Assembly: GCF_000429485.1 (NCBI RefSeq)
Contig: NZ_KE386907.1
Location: forward strand, 443,096 to 507,095
Origin: Aliagarivorans marinus DSM 23064
GTDB lineage: Bacteria; Pseudomonadota; Gammaproteobacteria; Enterobacterales; Celerinatantimonadaceae
DNA: 64,000 bases
Direction: 5' to 3'
Each line of letters opens with the position of its first letter. The first letter of the stretch is position 1. The notes under the pieces are model-generated. The model had not been told where the DNA came from. It made no database searches and saw only the letters and a program-made list of their open reading frames with translations. Positions 47,366 to 56,051 of the stretch are shown here, piece by piece. Both the position numbers and the translations under genes were made by a program.

Positions 47366-49021
47366 TTATTGATCCAGAGTTTTGAACTTTTCACGCAGAC
47401 GGTTTCGAATCGAAATCGCCGCCAGGTTCAAACCGATAATCACTGTGACCAATAAAAATGCAGTGGCGTACACCAGTGGTCGCGCTGCTTCAACGTTGGG
47501 GCTTTGGAAACCAACGTCGTAAATATGGAAGCCCAAGTGCATAAACTTACGCTCCAGGTGGAAATACGGGAAGTTTCCATCCAGTGGCAGAGTCGGTGCC
47601 AGTTTCACGACACCTACCAGCATCAGCGGCGCTACCTCACCAGCGGCGCGTGCCACAGCCAGGATCAGGCCGGTCATAATCGCCGGGCTGGCCATCGGGA
47701 TAACGATTCGCCACAGGGTTTCAAACTTGGTGGCACCCAGTGCCAACGAGCCCTGACGCACCGCGCTTGGGATACGTGACAAGCCCTCTTCGGTAGAAAC
47801 AATCACCACCGGTAGGGTCAGAATCGCCAGTGTCAATGCCGACCACAACACGCCGGGCGAGCCAAAGGTTGGCGATGGCAGGCTCTCGGGGTAGAACAGC
47901 GCATCGATGCTGCCACCGAGCATGTACACGAAGAAGCCCAAGCCGAACACACCGTAAACAATCGAGGGGACACCCGCGAGGTTGATCACCGCAATACGGA
48001 TCATCCGGGTCGCTGCATTGTTGCCGGCATATTCGTGCAGGTAGATAGCGGCAACCACACCCAGCGGGGTCACGATAACTGCCATCAGCATCACCATAAA
48101 CACAGTACCGAAGATCGCCGGGAATACCCCACCTTCGGTGTTGGCTTCGCGTGGGTCATCCACGATGAACTTACTGAGTTGGTGGAACCAATGTGCGATC
48201 TTCTGCCCTAAATGCATCTCGTTGGGGAAGAACACATCAACAACCTTGTCGAAGCCAATGGTCACTGACTCGCCGCGCATATCGCGGATAATCAGTTGGT
48301 CGCGACCGGCCTGACGACGCAGATCGAACAGCTCTTCTTCTAACACCAAGTAGTCGGCATGCAGCTGTTCGCGGCGCTCTTCTAACTCAGCAACGCGCAC
48401 GTCAGTCAGGTTATCGTTCATCTCCCATTTGCGCTCGCGCAAACGCAGGCGCTCTAGCTGGTAGTTCACGCCACCAATATCGCGCTTAAGCAGTCGCTCT
48501 GATTGGTCGTACAGCCCGCGCGAGCGCGCTAGCAGCTCATACAGTTTGTCGTGTTCGGGATCAGCGGCCAGTGGGATGGTTTCGCCATCGCGCACCAAGG
48601 CCTCTACATAGCCGTAGAAGTTACCGTTGGTCAGGCGTTCTACCACCACAATGTTTTTCGGTTGAACGCTTTCAACGATGTCGGTTTCCAAGATCCAACG
48701 GAAATCCAGTGGCACAAACTCACGGTTCCCGGTCTTGAACAGGAAGCGCTCAACAAAATCGCCCTGCTCTTCGGGAATATCGATACCTTGTGCGGTTAAA
48801 CGTTCGGTGGGAACCAGCTCGCGATCATAGCGCTCACCAATAATTGTTCCTCGCTCGCCAAACTGCTCAACGGTCAGCTCGTAGACTGGGCTGGGCCAGA
48901 AATAGACTAAGCCGCGAGAGGCGATCAACAATAGCAGGCCGATTACCGCCACCAAACTCATGCTCACTGCGCCTGCGGTCATCCAGATCCACGGCGCGCC
49001 TGATTTAAACCATTTGTTCAT
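47366..49021 (-). CDS. pstA: Phosphate ABC transporter permease PstA, long form
   Basis: Inner-membrane permease. The 551 residues greatly exceed E. coli PstA (296). Residues 1-280 hold one membrane segment and a large coiled, Arg- and Glu-rich extracytoplasmic region (KWEMNDNLTDVRVAELEERR). The permease proper covers about 300-540, with the ABC-coupling segment LALGATKFETLWRIVIPMAS. This long type is common in marine gammaproteobacteria. It lies 17 bp after pstC. Confidence 0.95.
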   Translation of the reverse strand: MNKWFKSGAPWIWMTAGAVSMSLVAVIGLLLLIASRGLVYFWPSPVYELTVEQFGERGTIIGERYDRELVPTERLTAQGIDIPEEQGDFVERFLFKTGNREFVPLDFRWILETDIVESVQPKNIVVVERLTNGNFYGYVEALVRDGETIPLAADPEHDKLYELLARSRGLYDQSERLLKRDIGGVNYQLERLRLRERKWEMNDNLTDVRVAELEERREQLHADYLVLEEELFDLRRQAGRDQLIIRDMRGESVTIGFDKVVDVFFPNEMHLGQKIAHWFHQLSKFIVDDPREANTEGGVFPAIFGTVFMVMLMAVIVTPLGVVAAIYLHEYAGNNAATRMIRIAVINLAGVPSIVYGVFGLGFFVYMLGGSIDALFYPESLPSPTFGSPGVLWSALTLAILTLPVVIVSTEEGLSRIPSAVRQGSLALGATKFETLWRIVIPMASPAIMTGLILAVARAAGEVAPLMLVGVVKLAPTLPLDGNFPYFHLERKFMHLGFHIYDVGFQSPNVEAARPLVYATAFLLVTVIIGLNLAAISIRNRLREKFKTLDQ

Positions 49022-49038
49022 TGTTTATTCCGACCTCT

Positions 49039-51252
49039 TTACAGTGAGCTGTATTTTTCGCGTAGTCGCTGACGAACGAACTCAGCCACCGTATTGAATA
49101 CAAAGGTGAAGACAAACAGCACAAACGCCGCCAAGAACAACACCCGGTAGTGCGAACTACCCACTTCAGATTCAGGCATCTCAACCGCAATGTTGGCCGA
49201 GAGTGTGCGCATACCCTGGAAGATACTCCAATCCATTACTGGGGTATTACCGGTGGCCATCAATACGATCATGGTTTCACCCACCGCACGACCAAGCCCC
49301 ATCATGACCGCCGAGAAGATACCCGGGCTGGCTGTCAGCAGTACCACTTTAGTCAGGGTTTGCCATGGGGTTGCACCCAATGCCAGAGAGCCGTTACTCA
49401 GGTGCTTAGGCACTGAGAACACCGCATCTTCGGCAATCGAGTAGATGGTCGGAATCACCGCAAAGCCCATCGCCAAGCCCACCACCAAGGAGTTACGTTG
49501 GTCAAAGCTAATGCCTAGCTCGTTGGTGATGAACAGACGGGCATCGCCGCCAAACATCCACAGCTCCAGCGTTGGGCTGATAGCAAACGAGAACCAACCA
49601 AGGAACAGTACCACTGGGATCAGCAGCATCACGTCCCAGCCTTCTGGCACGCTTTGACGGATCGCCTTCGGCATCTTGCTCCAGCCATAGGCCGCGGCAA
49701 TAAAGCCGGTAGGCAGCAATATCATAGTGGCGATAACGCCAGGCAGGTTGTCCTCAATCAGCGGCGCCAGCCACAGACCAGCCAAGAAGCCCAAAATAAC
49801 CGTTGGCAGGGCTTCCATAATCTCTACCGTCGGCTTCACAATCTTACGCAGTGGCGCAGACATAAAGTACGCGGTGTAGACAGCACCTGCCAGGGCAATC
49901 GGTACGGCAAACAGCATCGCGTAGAAGGCGGCTTTTACGGTACCGAAGGATATGGGTACCAAGCTAAGTTTTGGCTCGAACTCATCGCTGGCGGAGGTGG
50001 ATTGCCAAACAAACTGGGGCTCTGGGTAGCCTTCATACCAAACCTTTTGCCATAACGCGCTCCAAGTTACTTCAGGGTGCTCGTTACTTACCTTGTAGAA
50101 CTCCAGTGAGTTACCGGTTTGAGCAATCAGACCATTGGCACGCGGCGAAAACGCCAAGGTGTAGGTATTGCCCTCATCAACCTTCTCTTTGAGCAAACGG
50201 CTGCCACCGGTGGTATGGAATAGCTCCATGTAGCCATCGTCGGTGGCAACGGCAAAGCCCTTACGGAAGTACTCAACCGCAATCTCGTTGACGCTGGATT
50301 CGGCATCGAACTCGCGGATCTGGGTGAACTGACGCTTGCCGTCTTTGGCCACTTCAAACCACTGGGTGATCTTGCCGTTATCGTTAGCCACAATCAGCGA
50401 GCTGGCACCGGTGAGCAGCGCCACATCGGTGACGTTGGCGTCTTGGTAGTTGATAGAATCCACCGACATCAGGCGGATACGGCCAATCGATGAGATATCG
50501 TAGGTCGACAAACGGTTGCCACTGCGCACAAACAAACGGCGCAGATCAGGTGTAATCAGCATCTGGTCGACAAAGGCAGGCAAGCCTGGGATCACCGCGT
50601 TGTCTGAGCTCCACTCAACCTCATCGGTGAACATGTTCACCTCACCTTCAAGGCGAGTCAGCAGCGCGCGGCCGTCGGTAGTAATCACCGCTACCGCCAT
50701 CTCGCCCTCTCCGGCTTCAAAAGCCAGTTGGCGAATGCCTTTGCCCTCAGGGTCGACCATCACCCCTTCTTCACCAAACGGATACTCCACCGTGGGAGTG
50801 ATTAGACGCTGGTCGTTGGGGTAGGTCACCTTAAACTTAGGCGCCATTACATAGACCCGACCGAAGCTATCCGCGTAGGCGGCCATGCCGCGGCTAGGCA
50901 CCGTGCGGTCAGCAGCTGTCACCCGGATCGGCAGTTGGTGTGCGGGGAAGAAACGTTGCTCTTCGGTGAGATCGAAGAAACGCAGTTCACCACCCATATT
51001 AAAGCGGTAAGCGATTTCGTTTTGTTCTTCGACCCCGATCATCACGGTCGCATGATTGTCGACTAACGGTATAGATTGCTTATGCTTGACGCTGGCACCG
51101 TAAAACACCGGTGCAACCACCCAAAGCAAGTAGAAAAAGATAAGCAGAAGCGCGATAAGCACAAGTACGCCACCGGCACTAACGCCGTAGCGGGCTAACT
51201 TGTCCATAAGTAATCGCTGGCCGCTACTTTTAAATGACACTGATTGCGTCAT
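49039..51252 (-). CDS. pstC: Phosphate ABC transporter permease PstC, long form
   Basis: Partner permease of PstA. I start it at MTQSVSFKSSGQRLLM (737 residues), because GAGGGACC precedes that ATG and a Pho box lies upstream at 51290-51307. An upstream ATG at 51363 would put the Pho box inside the gene. After a membrane anchor (about residues 27-47) comes a large WD-like or beta-rich extracytoplasmic region (about 50-420), then the permease (about 440-730) with the coupling motif LALGATPWQTLTKVVL. Confidence 0.95.
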   Translation of the reverse strand: MTQSVSFKSSGQRLLMDKLARYGVSAGGVLVLIALLLIFFYLLWVVAPVFYGASVKHKQSIPLVDNHATVMIGVEEQNEIAYRFNMGGELRFFDLTEEQRFFPAHQLPIRVTAADRTVPSRGMAAYADSFGRVYVMAPKFKVTYPNDQRLITPTVEYPFGEEGVMVDPEGKGIRQLAFEAGEGEMAVAVITTDGRALLTRLEGEVNMFTDEVEWSSDNAVIPGLPAFVDQMLITPDLRRLFVRSGNRLSTYDISSIGRIRLMSVDSINYQDANVTDVALLTGASSLIVANDNGKITQWFEVAKDGKRQFTQIREFDAESSVNEIAVEYFRKGFAVATDDGYMELFHTTGGSRLLKEKVDEGNTYTLAFSPRANGLIAQTGNSLEFYKVSNEHPEVTWSALWQKVWYEGYPEPQFVWQSTSASDEFEPKLSLVPISFGTVKAAFYAMLFAVPIALAGAVYTAYFMSAPLRKIVKPTVEIMEALPTVILGFLAGLWLAPLIEDNLPGVIATMILLPTGFIAAAYGWSKMPKAIRQSVPEGWDVMLLIPVVLFLGWFSFAISPTLELWMFGGDARLFITNELGISFDQRNSLVVGLAMGFAVIPTIYSIAEDAVFSVPKHLSNGSLALGATPWQTLTKVVLLTASPGIFSAVMMGLGRAVGETMIVLMATGNTPVMDWSIFQGMRTLSANIAVEMPESEVGSSHYRVLFLAAFVLFVFTFVFNTVAEFVRQRLREKYSSL

Positions 51253-51289
51253 AGGTCCCTCGAAATCTAAATTGTATCGCCGGAAGTAT

Positions 51290-51307
51290 ATGGCAGTTTT
51301 ATGACAG
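51290..51307 (-). promoter_or_regulatory. Pho box of pstC-pstA-pstB-phoU
   Basis: The minus strand reads CTGTCATAAAACTGCCAT, two CTGTCAT-like heptamers four bases apart with one mismatch to the consensus. It lies 38 bp before the pstC start, and TACAAT 13 bp after it can serve as -10. PhoB would bind here in phosphate starvation. Confidence 0.85.
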
Positions 51308-51477
51308 TAATGTTTCAGATGGCTGCTTTCGCCGCAACTTTGGACTATTAAGTCACCCATCAATCTAAGCGAGCAAAAAAACCACTCAAATCAAGGATAA
51401 TCTCTGGCGGTTTTCACAAATAAGTCATATTTGTTACTGTAAAATTAACCCTTTAGTGGAACGTCAAAAATCATCAA

Positions 51478-51503
51478 GTAACAACAGTTTAGACTGTTGT
51501 TAC
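51478..51503. repeat. Perfect 11-bp inverted repeat upstream of gcvR-like-ppk1
   Basis: GTAACAACAGT (51478-51488) and its exact complement ACTGTTGTTAC (51493-51503) flank TTAG. CATAAT, a -10-like hexamer, lies five bases further at 51508-51513. No T-run follows on either strand, so it is unlikely to be an ordinary terminator. It could be an operator over the -35 region. The rest of the 341-bp gap between pstC and the gcvR-like gene shows nothing else I can name. Confidence 0.8.
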
Positions 51504-51593
51504 GTGGCATAATATGTCGTTGGTTAATAATGGCAAGGTTAGAAGCTCTGCATATCACTAAAGCATGACGCAGCATCAGACAAAGGAGTCACC

Positions 51594-52118
51594 ATGAAAC
51601 ATCTCGTGTTAACTGTAATCGGCAAGGATCGCTGTGGCATCGTGGAACAGGTTGCCAGCTTGGTCAGTCAGCATCAAGGGAACTGGTCGGCGAGCAGCCT
51701 GCAGCGCCTGTCCGGCCAGTTCGCAGGCATGGTTGAAGTTGCCGTTCCAGCCGCCAAGGTCGACGCCCTACGCGAGCAACTTAGTCAACTCGCCGATCTG
51801 TATGTGCAAGTGGTCGAAGCCAGCGAAGAGGTCATCGCTGATGAAGGTAAGCCGTGCATCCTCAATATTACCGCCAACGACCGCGCTGGCATCATTCAAG
51901 AAGTGACTCAAGCATTGCTGTCGATGGGTATTAGCATCAACAAGATCCAATCGGGCGTTGCACCGGCCCCCAACTGGGGCGGCCAACTGTTCCACGCCAC
52001 TCTCACCCTGCCCGAATTAGATGAGAACAGTATCGACCAACTCACTGAGCGCCTCGAAGCGCTGGCTGATGATTTGATGGTCGATTTTAGCTCGTCTCAG
52101 CAAGAAACTACCAGTTAA
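51594..52118 (+). CDS. ACT-domain regulator, GcvR-like
   Basis: A 174-residue protein with two ACT domains (about residues 1-70, LVLTVIGKDRCGIVEQVASL, and about 87-165, ILNITANDRAGIIQEVTQAL). It resembles GcvR, which regulates glycine cleavage with GcvA in E. coli, but two-ACT proteins of this size are varied. It lies 10 bp before ppk1, so the two are cotranscribed, and in relatives such a gene sits next to different partners. GGAG stands before the ATG. Confidence 0.8.
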   Translation: MKHLVLTVIGKDRCGIVEQVASLVSQHQGNWSASSLQRLSGQFAGMVEVAVPAAKVDALREQLSQLADLYVQVVEASEEVIADEGKPCILNITANDRAGIIQEVTQALLSMGISINKIQSGVAPAPNWGGQLFHATLTLPELDENSIDQLTERLEALADDLMVDFSSSQQETTS

Positions 52119-52128
52119 AGGAGAAATC

Positions 52129-54204
52129 ATGAGTGACCCTTTGTACATTGAAAAAGAGCTCAGCTGGCTCGCTTTCAATGAACGTGTACTGCAAGAAGCG
52201 CAAGACACCAACGTGCCAATTATCGAGCGGGTGCGATTCCTGGGTATCTTCTCCAACAACCAAGATGAGTTTTACAAAGTCCGCGTCGCCGCGGTAAAAC
52301 GCCGTATCCTGCTCAACGAGATGCACGAGCGCGACGATGGCTCGAACCTGCTCCTTGAGCAGATCCAAAGCAAACTAGCCGAGTTAGGTAAGGCCTTCGA
52401 CGCCACCTATCAAGACATCATGCTGGCATTAGCACGCCGCAATATCTTCTTGATTAACGAAGACCAGCTTAGCGACAACCAGCAGAAATGGCTGAAGAAG
52501 TACTTTAAAGACAAGGTATTGCGCCATATCACCCCGATTGTTTTAAACAAGAAAACCGAGCTGGTTAAGTTTTTAAAAGACGAGTACACCTACCTAGCCG
52601 TTCAGGTACTCAAGGGCAGTAAAGAGCAGCATCTACTTATTGAGATCCCAACCGATGCCCTGCCCCGCTTTGTTCAGCTGCCCAGCGATGGCAGCAAAAC
52701 CAAGAAGACGATGATCATCCTCGACAACATCATTCGCTTCTGCCTAGAGGACTTGCTGACCGGCTTTTATGAGTTTGATTCGGTGTCGGCCTACTCCATC
52801 AAGATGACCCGCGATGCCGAGTATGACCTCACCGACGAGGTTGACCAAGGCCTGCTGGAGAAGATGTCAGAAGGTTTGAAGCAACGCCTTACTGCCGAGC
52901 CGGTGCGCTTTGTTCATGACCGCGAAATGCCCGAGAGCATGGTCCGCAAACTCAGTAAGATGCTCAAAATGAGCAAGCTCGATCACGTGGTCGGTGGTGG
53001 TCGCTACCACAACTTCAAAGACTTTATTGGCTTCCCGAATGTAGGTCGTAAATATCTGGAAAACACAAAGATCCCAGCCTTAAACAGCCGCGATTTTGAG
53101 AGCTTCCAGACGGTGTTTGAGGCCATCAGCAACAAGGATATCCTGCTCTACTATCCGTACCACAAGTTCCGTTACCTGACAGAGTTTATCCGCCAAGCTT
53201 CGTTTGACCCGAAGGTCTCATCCATCAAAATCAACATCTACCGGGTTGCCAAGAACTCCCATTTGATGAACTCACTGATTGATGCCGCCAACAATGGTAA
53301 GCGTGTCACGGTAGTGGTTGAGCTACGCGCGCGCTTCGACGAAGATGCCAACATTACCTGGGCGCAGATCCTCCAAGAGGCCGGCGTAAAGGTTATCTTT
53401 GGCGTACCCTCCTTGAAGGTCCACTCCAAGCTGCTGCTGATCACCCGCAAAGAAGACGGAGAGACGGTCTACTACAGCCATGTGGGCACCGGCAACTTCC
53501 ACGAGAAGACCTCGAAGATCTACACCGACTTCGCGCTGTTCACCAAAAATCAGGAGATCGGCCAAGAGGTGGAGAACGTGTTCCGCTTTATCGACCAGCC
53601 TTACCGCCGCTTTAAGTTCCAACACTTGATTGTTTCACCTAACGAAACCCGCCGCCGCATGTTCAGCCTAATTGACTACGAGATCAATCAAGCCAATGCC
53701 GGCAACAAGGCGGCCATCACCATCAAGGTCAACAACTTGGTGGATCGCGGCATCGTGAATCGCCTGTATGCGGCCAGCAAGGCCGGAGTGAAGATCAAGA
53801 TGATAATCCGCGGTATGTGCTCACTGGTACCTGGGCTTGCTGGTATCAGTGACAATATTGAGGTGATCTCTGTGGTCGATCGCTTCTTGGAGCACCCGCG
53901 GGTTTTCCACTTCCATCATGGCGGTGAGAATCAGGTGTTTATCGCCTCCTTCGATCTGATGACCCGTAACATCGAGGAGCGGGTTGAAGTGGGCACACCG
54001 ATCTACGATGAGGACCTAAAACAGGTGATTATCGACCTGTTGAATCTGCAGTTCTCCGATACCACCAAGGCCCGTATCATCGATGCCGAGCAGTCCAACA
54101 GATACGTTAAACGCGGCAATCGTCGTAAGATCCGCTCTCAGGTTTGGACCCACGACTACCTCAAGTCGCTGGAAGCGAAACCTTTGACTAAAGCTCAAGA
54201 CTAA
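52129..54204 (+). CDS. ppk1: Polyphosphate kinase 1
   Basis: Makes polyphosphate chains from ATP. The 691 residues match the family. The phospho-acceptor His is His432 (LKVHSKLLL) and the second catalytic His is His589 (FLEHPRVFH), corresponding to His435 and His592 of E. coli. The N-terminal YIEKELSWLAFNERVLQEA and ISSADW-like region (IASFDLMTRNIEERVEV) fit. No ppx follows. It lies between the pst operon and pstS, and has a strong terminator just after its stop. Confidence 0.97.
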   Translation: MSDPLYIEKELSWLAFNERVLQEAQDTNVPIIERVRFLGIFSNNQDEFYKVRVAAVKRRILLNEMHERDDGSNLLLEQIQSKLAELGKAFDATYQDIMLALARRNIFLINEDQLSDNQQKWLKKYFKDKVLRHITPIVLNKKTELVKFLKDEYTYLAVQVLKGSKEQHLLIEIPTDALPRFVQLPSDGSKTKKTMIILDNIIRFCLEDLLTGFYEFDSVSAYSIKMTRDAEYDLTDEVDQGLLEKMSEGLKQRLTAEPVRFVHDREMPESMVRKLSKMLKMSKLDHVVGGGRYHNFKDFIGFPNVGRKYLENTKIPALNSRDFESFQTVFEAISNKDILLYYPYHKFRYLTEFIRQASFDPKVSSIKINIYRVAKNSHLMNSLIDAANNGKRVTVVVELRARFDEDANITWAQILQEAGVKVIFGVPSLKVHSKLLLITRKEDGETVYYSHVGTGNFHEKTSKIYTDFALFTKNQEIGQEVENVFRFIDQPYRRFKFQHLIVSPNETRRRMFSLIDYEINQANAGNKAAITIKVNNLVDRGIVNRLYAASKAGVKIKMIIRGMCSLVPGLAGISDNIEVISVVDRFLEHPRVFHFHHGGENQVFIASFDLMTRNIEERVEVGTPIYDEDLKQVIIDLLNLQFSDTTKARIIDAEQSNRYVKRGNRRKIRSQVWTHDYLKSLEAKPLTKAQD

Positions 54205-54207
54205 GCG

Positions 54208-54243
54208 AAAGTACTGCAACGCGAACCGTTGCAGTACTTTTTT
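54208..54243 (+). terminator. Strong terminator of ppk1
   Basis: A perfect 13-bp stem (AAAGTACTGCAAC, 54208-54220, with GTTGCAGTACTTT, 54228-54240), loop GCGAACC, and T-run to 54243. It lies four bases after the ppk1 stop codon and five bases before the ATG of the next gene. Confidence 0.9.
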
Positions 54244-54248
54244 CAGCT

Positions 54249-54716
54249 ATGTCTATCTATTATCTTCAACAACTTAGCGCGCCTTCACGGGAGCGCAATT
54301 CCGAAATTCAGATCCACGAAATCACCCAGCAGCAAACCCTCCATAGCCGCCGCCTCTATCAACAAGTCGGCGAGGCGTGGCAGTGGTTGGACAAACTCAG
54401 CTGGAGCGAGCAGCAATGGCAAGAGTACGCCGAAGCGCCTAACCTGCGCACCTTTGTAGGCATGCTCAATGATGAGGAAGTCGGCTACTTCGAGCTCCTG
54501 AGACACGACGATGACAGCGTAGAAGTGCACTACTTCGGCCTGCAGCCCAAGTTCATCGGTCAAGGGTTAGGTGGTAAGTTTCTGGAGCTATGCGCGCAAT
54601 GTGCATGGGAATGGCAGGCCCAGCGAGTGTGGCTACACACCTGCGATCTGGACCATCCCCACGCCTTGAAAAACTATCAGGCGCGGGGCTTTGTGATCTA
54701 CAAAGTCGAGTCTTAG
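54249..54716 (+). CDS. GNAT-family N-acetyltransferase
   Basis: A 155-residue acetyltransferase. The acetyl-CoA-binding segment is in YFGLQPKFIGQGLGGKFLEL, and the last beta strands (VWLHTCDLDHPHALKNYQARGF) are typical. The substrate is unknown. The ATG lies only five bases after the T-run of the ppk1 terminator and no ribosome binding site is visible, so it is either made from read-through or a leaderless message, or starts further inside. Its stop overlaps the end of the convergent peroxidase gene by four bases. Confidence 0.8.
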   Translation: MSIYYLQQLSAPSRERNSEIQIHEITQQQTLHSRRLYQQVGEAWQWLDKLSWSEQQWQEYAEAPNLRTFVGMLNDEEVGYFELLRHDDDSVEVHYFGLQPKFIGQGLGGKFLELCAQCAWEWQAQRVWLHTCDLDHPHALKNYQARGFVIYKVES

Positions 54717-55585
54717 CTAACCGCGCTCAGGTCGAGCTTGTCATCTTTAACTGGTGGGCACCAGTAGTAGGCGGTTTGCTGTGGGTGGCTGAACTTAAAC
54801 AGCGCATCTTCCACCCCATCATCGCAGCCGAGCATGCGCTTAAGCTGCGCCTCGAAGGGGTACAGGCTTGAAGCAAAGCACACAAAGTACAAGCCACAGC
54901 GTCCGGCATCGGCCCATGGCAGGCTGCGACGCAGCATATAGGCTTTTGGCTGATACTGGCTCGGTGAGGTGCGTTTAACGTGGGCCGAGATGGGCGCATC
55001 ATCTAGCTCTTCGTTGTCGCTTTCGCGGCGGCCGATGATGTTGTCCTTGTCGCCCTGCGAGTGGGAGTGGAACTTATCCAGCTGGTGAGTCCACAGTTGT
55101 ACCGCGAGCATGGTGCTTCCAGCAATGCCCTGCTCACCTTCCATCGATACCACTTCGACTGCGCGGTCCTCTGGATTTTCGGTGCCATCGACATAACCGG
55201 TCAGATCGCGTCCTTCACGATGCTTAAAGCCCGAGGTGCGCTCAAGTAAATCAAGGTAAGGGCTTAGTCCCTCCAGCCAGCTACGCTCTAATAGCGCCAC
55301 CTGACCAGGATCCTCACCACTGAGGCGTAGCCAAAAGTCGCACTGTTGCGCTGGGCTGATGCGCTCAGGGCCATCTACGTCCGATGCGCCGTAGTAACCC
55401 GAGATCTGCCGCTCAAGCGCATCCAGTAAGCCCTGGCCAAAGCCAACTAAGCTATTGCCTACCTGATACAGGGCATTGACCTGCGCGCATAACGCACGTG
55501 CATCAGTGGTTTGTTTTAGTTTGAAAGAATAGAAACCCGCATGCAGTGGAACATCTGCAAGCACCTCAGGTTGGATAGTAGACAT
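54713..55585 (-). CDS. Dyp-type heme peroxidase
   Basis: Heme peroxidase of the dye-decolorizing type, 290 residues, close in size to Shewanella TyrA. The GxxDG motif appears as GYVDGTENP with its catalytic Asp. The heme ligand His is in SAHVKRTSP, and the distal Arg in YMLRRSLPW. No signal peptide is present, so it is cytoplasmic. Its likely role is peroxide removal or heme handling, not settled by sequence. A TATAAT at 55640-55645 on the minus strand is a good -10, though no clear -35 is seen. Confidence 0.9.
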   Translation of the reverse strand: MSTIQPEVLADVPLHAGFYSFKLKQTTDARALCAQVNALYQVGNSLVGFGQGLLDALERQISGYYGASDVDGPERISPAQQCDFWLRLSGEDPGQVALLERSWLEGLSPYLDLLERTSGFKHREGRDLTGYVDGTENPEDRAVEVVSMEGEQGIAGSTMLAVQLWTHQLDKFHSHSQGDKDNIIGRRESDNEELDDAPISAHVKRTSPSQYQPKAYMLRRSLPWADAGRCGLYFVCFASSLYPFEAQLKRMLGCDDGVEDALFKFSHPQQTAYYWCPPVKDDKLDLSAVS

Positions 55586-55639
55586 AGCCTTCCCTTCGAA
55601 CGATTGGTTGGAGGTGGTGACCTCATTCTGAATCCGCTA

Positions 55640-55645
55640 ATTATA
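55640..55645 (-). promoter_or_regulatory. -10 box of the Dyp peroxidase gene
   Basis: The minus strand reads TATAAT, preceded by TAG, in front of the peroxidase gene (start at 55585). No good -35 is found 17 bp upstream. The 55646-55773 segment has nothing else that I can support. Confidence 0.4.
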
Positions 55646-55773
55646 CTAGCGTTCGCTCAAAGTATTGCAGTTCTATCTGCCCGCTATTGGCAGATGATTG
55701 ATCTCTATCAGAAAGATTGGGGGTTAAATGGGTGTGCGGTGTAAGGATTGAACAAAGGTAGATGTATCGGAGG

Positions 55774-55827
55774 CTAGAAAGAAAAAAGCGCCTGTTGTAA
55801 GCAGGCGCCAGCATCACGATTTCTCAT
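55774..55827 (-). CDS. Possible third micro-ORF, 17 residues, overlapping the terminator
   Basis: ATG with AAGGAG six bases before it, 17 codons to TAG. It overlaps the end of the 33-residue ORF and runs through the terminator hairpin, so the RNA that encodes it would usually end before the stop. It is probably not a real gene, but the strong ribosome binding site makes it worth recording. Confidence 0.15.
   Translation of the reverse strand: MRNRDAGACLQQALFSF
55782..55808 (-). terminator. Terminator of the micro-operon
   Basis: GCGCCTG (55788-55794) pairs with CAGGCGC (55802-55808) across TTGTAAG. The minus strand continues with TTTTTT (55782-55787). No ordinary gene precedes it, which pointed to the micro-ORFs. 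Confidence 0.88.
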
Positions 55828-55915
55828 TGCCTTGCTCCTTCGGCTTGGGGAGTCGATATACACTACCACCACAAGCGAAAGTCGTCGGCCGTGTACTAGT
55901 TATAGTTTGTTGCAT
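55814..55915 (-). CDS. Micro-ORF 2, 33 residues, unknown
   Basis: An ATG frame of 33 residues, beginning MQQTITSTRPTTF and ending EQGNEKS, with one cysteine followed by GG (ACGGSVYRLPKPK). GGAG and AAGGA stand in front of the start (GGAGAAGGATT-ATG), so translation is likely. It lies 15 bp after the stop of micro-ORF 1 and before the shared terminator. It has no hydrophobic segment. I know no family for it. The Arg/Lys/Pro-rich, soluble nature would fit a protein-binding or RNA-coupled peptide, but that is a guess. Confidence 0.6.
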   Translation of the reverse strand: MQQTITSTRPTTFACGGSVYRLPKPKEQGNEKS

Positions 55916-55930
55916 AATCCTTCTCCGGGC

Positions 55931-56029
55931 TTAGCGGTGAAGGTCTTTTGATTTCTTAGCGTCATATTCGTAAACGTCTGCTTTGCTCAAGAAGTAAGCT
56001 GCGTACATTGAACCGAAGTAATCAAACAT
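55931..56029 (-). CDS. Micro-ORF 1, 32 residues, unknown
   Basis: An ATG frame of 32 residues with an aromatic, partly hydrophobic start (MFDYFGSMYAAYFL) and a charged tail (YDAKKSKDLHR). The start has AGGA seven bases upstream. The N-terminal half might form an amphipathic helix that sits on a membrane. It is the first gene after a class II type CRP promoter, with micro-ORF 2 behind it. Too short to assign by family, and absent from my memory of named small proteins. AzuC of E. coli is a comparable CRP-linked small protein in concept, not in sequence. Confidence 0.62.
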   Translation of the reverse strand: MFDYFGSMYAAYFLSKADVYEYDAKKSKDLHR

Positions 56030-56051
56030 AGTGTTGTCCTCAAAGTGTTGT

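Noticed and set aside
51253-51363. N-terminal extension of PstC to an upstream ATG
   Set aside because: The extension would contain the Pho box and has no ribosome binding site, while the inner ATG has GAGGGACC before it.
55774-55827. Third micro-ORF as a confident gene
   Set aside because: Its coding region runs through the terminator stem and T-run, so a full message would seldom exist. Kept only as a low-confidence entry.
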